From: T3Sed10-241 sp036751905
GTDB taxonomy: Bacteria > Bacteroidota > Bacteroidia > Flavobacteriales_D > Cryomorphaceae
Assembly: GCA_036751905.1 (NCBI GenBank)
Contig: DAIOTP010000072.1
Location: 1 to 17,818 of the forward strand
Direction of reading: 5' to 3'
DNA length: 17,818 bases
The notes under the pieces are model-generated. The model worked only from the letters and a program-made list of their open reading frames with translations, had not been told where the DNA came from and made no database searches. Shown piece by piece: positions 1-5,700 of this stretch (the stretch's first letter is position 1; each line of letters begins with the position of its first letter). A program made the position numbers and the translations under genes.

Positions 1-1
1 C

Positions 2-100
2 GGATATGATACCCGTATCTATGGGTTGCCAAAAGGGGTGGGGCTGAGCGAACAACTCCATGGAAGCTCCTACAAGAGAAGCTATGCTCATTACTTTTAA
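2..100 (+). CDS. C-terminal end of an unidentified protein (5' partial)
   Basis: An open frame enters from the left edge and ends at TAA 98-100, giving 32 codons with no internal stop (begins GYDTRIYGLP, ends SYAHYF). It faces the T9SS fragment that ends at 111 on the other strand, so the two genes would be convergent and 10 nt apart. The tail is rich in Tyr, Gly, Ser and His and has no motif I can name. It could also be a chance open frame, since 32 codons are too few to be sure. The sequence left of the window would settle it. Confidence 0.4.
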   Translation, partial: GYDTRIYGLPKGVGLSEQLHGSSYKRSYAHYF

Positions 101-110
101 ATAGTTCATC

Positions 111-581
111 TTATTCTGAGATTACAAGTTTCACAGCTTCCTTGCCTTGCACAGTCTCAAGCACAAGTACGTAAATACCAGGCCGTATTTGACCAGAAGA
201 TAAAGAAATTATTCCCTCACGAATGTTTGAAGAGGAGTGGCTAAACAAGAGTTTACCTTCGATCGTATAAAGGTTGTAGCCTGTCAGCGAGGAAGAGCAA
301 CTGAAGTTGACTCCTTGAGAACTATTGATGGATAATGGATTAGGAAAAATATGGCATTCTTCCCGCCCTTTGAGTGAAGCATTATCAGATGCAGTATTTA
401 ATACCGTCCCGTCAAAACACCAGAGAAATCCGAAAGCATCATAATTGGTACCGAGACCATTCTTATTATTTTGAAAATACGCGTTGAACACCCCATTGTT
501 TTTCACAGGAATACCCAAGCCCCCATTAATGTAAGCTGTCCTTGACCAACCAAAGCCAAACATTTCATTAAAATCGTTCAC
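111..581 (-). CDS. T9SS type A sorting-domain protein, N-terminally truncated or orphan fragment
   Basis: The last ~75 residues are a clear type IX secretion C-terminal sorting domain: HIFPNP near residue 78, then a predicted beta-sandwich with YTIEGKLL, the RPGIYVLVLE strand and the closing KLVISE. Such domains guide cargo through the outer membrane of Bacteroidota after Sec export. The preceding ~75 residues (NEMFGFGWS, NGGLGIPVKN, DAFGFLWCFDG) look like the end of an extracellular domain that I cannot assign. The start given is GTG at 579-581. The frame is open upstream to a TGA at 645-647 but holds no ATG and no hydrophobic signal peptide, which a T9SS substrate needs. This suggests a 5'-deleted remnant, or a frameshift. 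By eye it is more AT-rich than the kinase gene upstream. It lies downstream of that kinase on the same strand. Confidence 0.6.
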   Translation of the reverse strand: MNDFNEMFGFGWSRTAYINGGLGIPVKNNGVFNAYFQNNKNGLGTNYDAFGFLWCFDGTVLNTASDNASLKGREECHIFPNPLSINSSQGVNFSCSSSLTGYNLYTIEGKLLFSHSSSNIREGIISLSSGQIRPGIYVLVLETVQGKEAVKLVISE

Positions 582-666
582 AGCTACTGTAACGCGGAAA
601 GCATGAAAATGCGCGCTTAGAGCGGCCTTCAGTGAAATGTGTGTTCATAAAAGCGAGGTTTAAAAA

Positions 667-682
667 GTTAACAATGGGTTAA
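667..682 (-). promoter_or_regulatory. Candidate regulator box: TTAAC-N6-TTAAC direct repeat
   Basis: On the minus strand TTAAC occurs twice with 11-bp periodicity (plus-strand GTTAA at 667-671 and 678-682). It lies between the histidine kinase stop (779) and the T9SS fragment (581). The same spacing recurs upstream of other genes of this locus, as expected for head-to-tail binding of an OmpR/PhoB-type regulator. No good TAnnTTTG element follows at a matching distance, so activity is uncertain. Confidence 0.4.
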
Positions 683-778
683 TAGTGAATGCAATGTAGG
701 AATAACTGCTTGTTGGGGCAAGGAAAAAATGGATTTTAACATTTCGGGCCCCATGGCCGTACGGACCATCTGAATGGT

Positions 779-1819
779 TCAGGCGCGCGCCAGCGTAAAG
801 CTGAACACCGACCCCTTGCCCACGGTGCTGCGCACGTTGAGGGTTTGGCGGTGGGCCTCCATGATGTGCTTGCATATGGCCAGGCCCAGGCCGGTGCCGC
901 CCTGGTGGCGCGAGCGGCTCTTGTCCACGCGGTAGAATCGCTCAAACAGTCTGGGCAGGTGTATCTCATCGATGCCGGGGCCATTGTCTTCCACTTCTAC
1001 CAGCACCTGCTCGTCCATGTCGAAAAAACGCACGGTGGTTTCGCCGCCTTCTTTGCCATAATTTATTGAATTCGTGATGAGGTTGGTGAGCACCTGGCTT
1101 ATTCGGAAGGCATCGGCTTTCACATGTATCGGACGGTCATAGGGCTTGTTAAAGTGGACCTTGATTTTACGCCGCTCAGCCTCCTGGTCGCGGCTTTCAA
1201 TGATTTCTTTGGTAAGCTCCACCACATCGAACTTATCGATATCGAGCTTCATAGACCCCGCCTCGAACTGGGTGATGGTATCGAGGTCTTCCACAATCAT
1301 GGTCATGCGCTCCACCGATTTGGCAGCTTTTTTTAAAAATTTGCGGTTGAAGTTGGGGTCTTCCAGCGCGCCTTCGAGCAAGGTGAGGATATAGCCCTGT
1401 ATGCTGAATATGGGCGTTTTGAGCTCGTGGGCTACATTGCCTATAAACTCCTTCCGGAAATTCTCCTTCTCGCGCAGGTCCTTGATTTCGGCCATGCGGT
1501 CCTCGGCCCAGTTCACCACCTTTTTGTTCACATCGCCCAGCACATCCTTGCCCATATCGAGCTTGAAGGCATCGCGCTCCACGCGCATGGAGTGCATATT
1601 GCGGAATATGAGCTTTATTTTTTCATAAATAAATTGTTGCAGCGAGCGGTAGAATACAATCCAATTGATCAGGAAAGTCAAACCAAAAATGATGAGCGCC
1701 TCCAGCCAATGCACCGCACCGTGAAAAAGCAACTCCACCCCACATACCACCCCGGTAACGGCCATTGCGGCAATGAGTGCGGTAATCAGCGCAATTTGCC
1801 TCGGGGTACGCCCGGTCAT
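779..1819 (-). CDS. phoR: PhoR-like sensor histidine kinase
   Basis: A 346-aa inner-membrane class I histidine kinase that would autophosphorylate and pass the phosphate to the response regulator encoded just upstream. Two membrane helices (about residues 9-32 and 39-57) are joined by only ~6 residues, so there is almost no periplasmic sensor. A cytoplasmic linker of ~60 residues follows. The HisKA motif is FIGNVAHELKTP with the phospho-acceptor His131. The ATP-binding domain has the N box (N246, N250), G1 (DNGPG, 278-282), the F box (LFERFYRVD) and G2 (GGTGLGLA, 307-314), all intact. The ATG overlaps the regulator's stop as ATGA (4 nt), so the pair is translationally coupled. The PhoR name rests on family resemblance and on the PhoB-like partner; phosphate sensing is not proven here. 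Confidence 0.85.
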   Translation of the reverse strand: MTGRTPRQIALITALIAAMAVTGVVCGVELLFHGAVHWLEALIIFGLTFLINWIVFYRSLQQFIYEKIKLIFRNMHSMRVERDAFKLDMGKDVLGDVNKKVVNWAEDRMAEIKDLREKENFRKEFIGNVAHELKTPIFSIQGYILTLLEGALEDPNFNRKFLKKAAKSVERMTMIVEDLDTITQFEAGSMKLDIDKFDVVELTKEIIESRDQEAERRKIKVHFNKPYDRPIHVKADAFRISQVLTNLITNSINYGKEGGETTVRFFDMDEQVLVEVEDNGPGIDEIHLPRLFERFYRVDKSRSRHQGGTGLGLAICKHIMEAHRQTLNVRSTVGKGSVFSFTLARA

Positions 1820-2499
1820 TTATCTTCGAATTTGTAGCCTACGCCTTTTACGGTTTTGATAATCTCGCTGCCTATTTTTTCGCGTAGCTTGCGGATGTGC
1901 ACATCTATGGTGCGGTCGCCCACCACCACGTCATTGCCCCAAATGCTGTTGAGGATGGCCTCTCGGGTAAATACTCGCCCCGGCTTGCTGATGAGCAAAG
2001 CGAGCAATTCAAATTCTTTTTTCGGCAGGCTAATTTCCACATCGTCTTTGCTCACCACGTACTTGTCCTTGTCGATCATGATGCTGCCTGCGCGTTCTAC
2101 ACTTTGCTCCTCGGGCACATGGCCTTTTCGGCGCAGCAGGGCCTGTATGCGCGATATGAGCACACGGGGCTTGATGGGCTTTGCGATGTAGTCGTCGGCG
2201 CCGGCCTCGAATCCGGCTATTTGTGAGTAATCTTCACCGCGGGCGGTGAGGAAGGCAATCATGACATTCTTGAGCTTTTCAATCTCACGGATTTCAGCGC
2301 ATGTTTCAATGCCATCCATTTCGGGCATCATCACATCGAGCAAAATAAGGTCAGGGTTAAATTCCCTGGCTATTTCAATGGCCTCGCGGCCGTTGTAAGC
2401 CGATTTTACATCGTAGCCTTCGCGTTCGAGGTTGTAGGTGATCAATTCAACAATATCCGGCTCATCGTCAACGAGAAGCACTTTTTCCTTTTTGATCAT
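1816..2499 (-). CDS. phoB: PhoB-like response regulator (OmpR family)
   Basis: A 227-aa two-domain transcription regulator. The receiver domain (1-~122) has the acidic pocket D11/D12, phospho-acceptor D55 in LILLDVMMPEMDG, T85 (FLTARG) and K107 (AKPIKP), so it is complete. A winged-helix DNA-binding domain follows (~130-225) with the family landmarks KEFELLALL, FTREAILNSIWG, RTIDVHIRKLREKIG and the closing VKGVGYKF. The GEDYSQIAGFEAGADDYI segment is typical of the widespread Bacteroidota PhoB-like regulator. It is co-transcribed with the kinase through a 4-nt overlap. Its upstream region holds a TAAC direct repeat with 11-bp spacing and a TACATTTG element, consistent with autoregulation (inference). 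Confidence 0.9.
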   Translation of the reverse strand: MIKKEKVLLVDDEPDIVELITYNLEREGYDVKSAYNGREAIEIAREFNPDLILLDVMMPEMDGIETCAEIREIEKLKNVMIAFLTARGEDYSQIAGFEAGADDYIAKPIKPRVLISRIQALLRRKGHVPEEQSVERAGSIMIDKDKYVVSKDDVEISLPKKEFELLALLISKPGRVFTREAILNSIWGNDVVVGDRTIDVHIRKLREKIGSEIIKTVKGVGYKFEDK

Positions 2500-2527
2500 T
2501 TTCGCTGCAATTAAGGCATAATTTGTG

Positions 2528-2535
2528 CAAATGTA
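2528..2535 (-). promoter_or_regulatory. Candidate -7 element of the response-regulator promoter
   Basis: The minus strand reads TACATTTG, an exact match to the Bacteroidota housekeeping -7 consensus TAnnTTTG, ending 28 nt before the ATG at 2499. No TTTG-type -33 element is obvious. Instead the direct repeat at 2557-2572 ends 21 bp upstream, as in an activator-dependent promoter. Confidence 0.5.
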
Positions 2536-2556
2536 AAGCGATTATTGAGGCGCTGT

Positions 2557-2572
2557 GTTATTGCACTGTTAA
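2557..2572 (-). promoter_or_regulatory. Candidate regulator box: TTAAC-N6-ATAAC direct repeat
   Basis: The minus strand has TTAAC then ATAAC with 11-bp spacing (plus-strand GTTAA 2568-2572 and GTTAT 2557-2561), directly upstream of the TACATTTG element of the response-regulator gene. Its position in place of a -33 element fits positive autoregulation by the PhoB-like protein. This is the best-placed of the boxes in the locus. Confidence 0.5.
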
Positions 2573-2670
2573 GTCAAATGATGCCAAAAATAGGGAAAAT
2601 CAAATGCCTCCAGTGATTTTTGCGGAAGCAGATGGGCCTTTCCATGCGGACGCTGTTGTCGCCGGCAAAT

Positions 2671-3282
2671 TTACCAGATGCGGTAAGGAGCGAGGATATC
2701 ACCGCGCGAAGTACGCCATACGCGGTCTTTTTTGTCATACCAGGTCTCCGGATCGGGAAACTCAATGTACTCCACAGGCGCGGTATTTTGGATTTGGTAG
2801 CGGGTAAGGTCAGCTCCCTGAACAAATTTTTGAAAGAGCATTTCACTTTTTTCCTTGTGCTCCTCTGCCAGCATTTTCCATGTGCGAAACACCTCCTCAT
2901 AGTCGCCAAGCGGGTCCTCATGCCTTGGCACGAAAGTGCCTGCAAGTGCGACATATTTGACATAAATGCTCGGGGCTATGCGGCTCACCATGTAATAATG
3001 GCGTCCGCTGAGTGAATCTGTGTAGTATGCACTGAGGGTGTAGCGCCTTGATTGCTCAAGGTAGCTTTCATCAAATCGTGGCTCCCACTTGTTGGCCTCG
3101 TTGGCTTGGTTGGGATAGTGGCATATGTAGCGGCTGATGCTGTACAAAAAGTCCTCCTGCCCAGCGGCCGTCATGTACGCAGTGGGTTCAACGAAGTAGC
3201 GTAGCGCAGGAGGTGCTTCATCATGTTTTTCACAGGAAAGCAAGAGGCCCATGGCAAACAGCAAGGTCAAAGAATGCTTCAT
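2671..3282 (-). CDS. Lipoprotein of unknown family, paralogue of the 207-aa gene
   Basis: A 203-aa predicted lipoprotein: a short signal with lipobox LLSC and lipid Cys17, followed by EKHDE, resembling the charged surface-export signal of Bacteroidota lipoproteins. The mature part shares long blocks with the neighbouring 207-aa protein: EDFLYSISRYIC, MVSRIAPSI, KYVALAG, YEEVFRTWKM, EHKEKSEMLF, VEYIEFPD, ETWYDK and RGD. The whole mature region is therefore homologous. Cys in SRYIC is conserved in both. I do not recognise the family and assign no function. The gene lies between its paralogue and the two-component pair. A terminator separates it from the paralogue and its upstream region has TAAC repeats, so it probably has its own promoter. 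Confidence 0.8.
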   Translation of the reverse strand: MKHSLTLLFAMGLLLSCEKHDEAPPALRYFVEPTAYMTAAGQEDFLYSISRYICHYPNQANEANKWEPRFDESYLEQSRRYTLSAYYTDSLSGRHYYMVSRIAPSIYVKYVALAGTFVPRHEDPLGDYEEVFRTWKMLAEEHKEKSEMLFQKFVQGADLTRYQIQNTAPVEYIEFPDPETWYDKKDRVWRTSRGDILAPYRIW

Positions 3283-3306
3283 AGCGGCTTTATTTTTTTG
3301 AGGTCA

Positions 3307-3334
3307 ATGTTAACCAAATGTTACATAAAGTTAA
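3307..3334 (-). promoter_or_regulatory. Candidate regulator box: three TAAC repeats, 10-11 bp apart
   Basis: On the minus strand TTAAC, GTAAC(AT) and TTAAC(AT) occur in a row; the plus-strand GTTA cores are at 3309, 3320 and 3330. It ends about 25 nt before the ATG of the 203-aa lipoprotein. TAACATTG inside the last copy is one mismatch from the TAnnTTTG -7 consensus, so the box may overlap the promoter. Confidence 0.5.
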
Positions 3335-3425
3335 TTATTTATTAATTATAAGTCAAGTGGACCGTGAAACTTTTGAGATTGAACGCCTACAGAAAGCCAT
3401 ACCAAGTGCGCAGGGGCCAGAATAA

Positions 3426-3454
3426 TAAAAAAAAACCGCCCCTACTGAGGGCGG
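3426..3454 (-). terminator. Intrinsic terminator after the 207-aa lipoprotein gene
   Basis: In minus-strand sense, CCGCCC pairs with GGGCGG (3449-3454 with 3436-3441) around a 7-nt loop, followed by nine T (plus-strand A 3427-3435). It lies 44 nt past the stop of the 207-aa gene and cuts it off from the 203-aa paralogue downstream. Confidence 0.8.
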
Positions 3455-3497
3455 CCGTATACGAAAGGCTGCTTTATAAGCCGATGGAAATATGAAC

Positions 3498-4121
3498 TTA
3501 CTCTTCCTTCTCTTTTAACTGACGGTAGGGCTGGAGCACATCTCCGCGGCGTGTTTGCCATTGTCGCGCGTCTTTGTCATACCAGGTTTCCTCATCGGGA
3601 AATTCGATGTACTCCACACCACCAGAATTGGCGGTATAGTACAGGCTCAGGTCATCGCCTTTGATCCATTTATGGAACAGCATTTCAGATTTCTCCTTGT
3701 GCTCAGCCGGAAACATTTTCCAGGTGCGAAACACTTCTTCGTATTCCGCAAGCGGATCGTCTTCGCTGGGGCTAAATTTGCCGGCAAGGCCCACATACTT
3801 TTCGTGGATACTGGGTGCTATGCGGCTCACCATAAAGTGATGCGTACCACTGACCGAATCGATGTAATAATGACGGAGCTGTTGGGCTTTGGCCAATTTG
3901 GCGTAAGCGGAATCAAACCGTTCATTCCACATGTTGTCCCTGCCTGCCTGGGAGGGGTATTTGCAGATGTAACGGCTTATGCTGTAGAGAAAATCCTCTT
4001 GTTCGTTGGAGGTCAAATATGCCTCCGGATTGATCACGGCATTGCTTAATTCATCTTTGGCAGGATCACCACAAGCTGCCACTGAAAGTGCCAGCAATCC
4101 AATAAAAAGTCTCGTATTCAT
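3498..4121 (-). CDS. Lipoprotein of unknown family, first copy of a tandem pair
   Basis: A 207-aa predicted lipoprotein with signal MNTRLFIGLLALSVAAC and lipid Cys17. GDPAKDE follows, with a KDE reminiscent of the lipoprotein surface-export signal known from Bacteroidota. The mature part aligns end to end with the 203-aa protein at 2671-3282; by eye about half the residues match, including SISRYIC, MVSRIAPSI, YEEVFRTWKM, EHKEKSEMLF and ETWYDK. Many Trp and Tyr residues and mixed charge suggest a compact extracytoplasmic domain. No known family or catalytic motif is recognised. The gene is enclosed by terminators: one ends only 18 nt before its ATG, the other follows its stop. Its expression may therefore rely on read-through from the upstream receptor operon. 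Confidence 0.8.
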   Translation of the reverse strand: MNTRLFIGLLALSVAACGDPAKDELSNAVINPEAYLTSNEQEDFLYSISRYICKYPSQAGRDNMWNERFDSAYAKLAKAQQLRHYYIDSVSGTHHFMVSRIAPSIHEKYVGLAGKFSPSEDDPLAEYEEVFRTWKMFPAEHKEKSEMLFHKWIKGDDLSLYYTANSGGVEYIEFPDEETWYDKDARQWQTRRGDVLQPYRQLKEKEE

Positions 4122-4139
4122 GCAATGGAAATAAGGTTT

Positions 4140-4172
4140 AAAAAAACACCCGCCCCCTAATGGAGACGGGTG
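4140..4172 (-). terminator. Strong intrinsic terminator after the 488-aa lipoprotein gene
   Basis: In minus-strand sense an 11-bp stem (4172-4162 with 4157-4147, with two G-U pairs in the RNA) closes a 4-nt ATTA loop and is followed by seven T (4146-4140). It lies 20 nt past the stop of the 488-aa gene. The next gene starts 18 nt downstream of the T tract, so this hairpin may act as an attenuator for that gene. Confidence 0.85.
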
Positions 4173-4192
4173 CTTCGGGGCAAAGGTATGAT

Positions 4193-5659
4193 TTAATAAA
4201 CGTTGTCAATAGGGTTGAAGTCAGCCCAGCCTTGGGTCCAGTCAGTGGCACCAAAACCGCCAATGAATTGCACGTTGGTATCGAAGAAACCTTGACGGTT
4301 GGGCTCCGAGAAAACGGGGTTATCAAAACGGGCACCTGTAGTGATAGTACCTGAAGTTACTGACCAGTTTGGATTGCTTGGGTAAGTATTTGGCAGGCGT
4401 GAACCGTACCAAAGGTCGGGATTCAAACCGAGTGCCTGGTGCTTTTCATCCGTTGCAGGACCAGGAATCAAAGTGTTCTCACCTGCATTCCATATGGCTT
4501 CAACTGCAGAAGCAGCAGCACCGCCCCCAGCAAGGAAAGTGGTCTGAGAGGCAGTACCTCCAGGATTCCATGTGTCAGCCATGACATTGTTAAAGAGCAC
4601 TCCTGAGCTGGTACCTGTAGCCTGAAAATTTTCTTGTACAGAAAGGTTGTTCATGCGTACACCACGCGGGAAACCGACGAATACTGAATTGGTGATACGG
4701 ACGGCAGTCCTCCTTCGCAGGTCCATATTGTGCTGGAAGTTGCTGTTGCTTACCGTAGAACCGGTTTTGATGGGACCTATCGAGGTTACATTAGAAAAGG
4801 TTCCCGTAGTTAAGGGCAATAAAAAATCATCATCGGTAGCGGCATTGTCACACTCGAATGCGTTAGAACCTGATTGGTCAGCAAAGCCTGGGTAGCGCAG
4901 TGCAAGACCATACTGTAGGTTACCTGACCAGCCGAAGTCACAATCGAAGTCATCATCCCAGGTAGCCACAGAAATAAAGTACTTGGCGTTCACAGTACCG
5001 CCGAACCATTCGAAATTATCATCACCGCCAAAAGAAGTCATACAATACTCCATGGTGGTGCCACGGCCAACGCCACCCATGGTGATAGAATTGGTTTCGT
5101 TGTTGGGCGTAAGCTCAATACCACCAAACTCCACGCGGAGGTAGCGATAAATGCCTGAGTCCTCATCATCCACAGGCGTTGAGGATGAAATCTGGTTAGA
5201 GGGATTACCGCCGAAGCGCACAGGCGGAGTGATGCCTTCTATAGAAGGATCCACAGTATTGGTAGTGGCATTGCCGAGAATTACCAAACCTCCCCAGTCG
5301 CCCCTATCACGGATACCAGCAGGCTGGTTTGAAGTCAGAACAATAGGAGCATTTACGGTACCATCGGCAATCATTTTTCCTCCACGGTCTATAATGAGGG
5401 TAGCGCGGGTTGCCTTGTCTGCTTTTACAACAGTTCCTGGCAGAAGGGTAAGCACTTGGCCATTGCGAACAAATACCTGGCCCTTTAACAGGTAATCTAC
5501 TCCTGGTGAGAGGGTTCTTGTACCGATGTCGCCTGTAAGTTCTACAGAACCTGAAGGTGCTCCTCCATCATCGTCATCATCATTGTTGCATGAAGTAAGG
5601 GCAAGAGCGCCTACAAGCATAGCAACAGCGTAGTAGCGAAACATTTTAATCGTTTTCAT
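4193..5659 (-). CDS. Large surface-type lipoprotein partnered with the TonB receptor
   Basis: A 488-aa predicted lipoprotein: signal to LALTSC with lipid Cys24, then NNDDDDDGG, an acidic run like the surface-export signal described for Bacteroidota lipoproteins. The mature part is rich in Gly, Asn, Thr and Asp, and contains GDWGGLVILGNA, YRYLRVEFGGIE, SFGGDDNFEWFGGTVN and DDDFDCDFGWSGNLQYGLA. Similar Asp/Gly-rich proteins of 400-500 aa are common beside TonB-dependent receptors in Bacteroidota, usually without a known role. The repeating short strands suggest a right-handed parallel beta-helix (inference). The Asp clusters could bind Ca2+. The gene starts 41 nt after the receptor stop and ends in a strong terminator, so receptor and lipoprotein form one operon. 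It probably captures a ligand at the cell surface for the receptor; the ligand is unknown. No SusD-type features are seen. Confidence 0.75.
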   Translation of the reverse strand: MKTIKMFRYYAVAMLVGALALTSCNNDDDDDGGAPSGSVELTGDIGTRTLSPGVDYLLKGQVFVRNGQVLTLLPGTVVKADKATRATLIIDRGGKMIADGTVNAPIVLTSNQPAGIRDRGDWGGLVILGNATTNTVDPSIEGITPPVRFGGNPSNQISSSTPVDDEDSGIYRYLRVEFGGIELTPNNETNSITMGGVGRGTTMEYCMTSFGGDDNFEWFGGTVNAKYFISVATWDDDFDCDFGWSGNLQYGLALRYPGFADQSGSNAFECDNAATDDDFLLPLTTGTFSNVTSIGPIKTGSTVSNSNFQHNMDLRRRTAVRITNSVFVGFPRGVRMNNLSVQENFQATGTSSGVLFNNVMADTWNPGGTASQTTFLAGGGAAASAVEAIWNAGENTLIPGPATDEKHQALGLNPDLWYGSRLPNTYPSNPNWSVTSGTITTGARFDNPVFSEPNRQGFFDTNVQFIGGFGATDWTQGWADFNPIDNVY

Positions 5660-5700
5660 GCTGTGTTTGTGTTTGGGTTTATTGGTGTTTAATGAAATCC

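Noticed and set aside
1427..1837. 136-codon plus-strand frame
   Set aside because: It is antisense to the histidine kinase and has no recognisable domain or signal.
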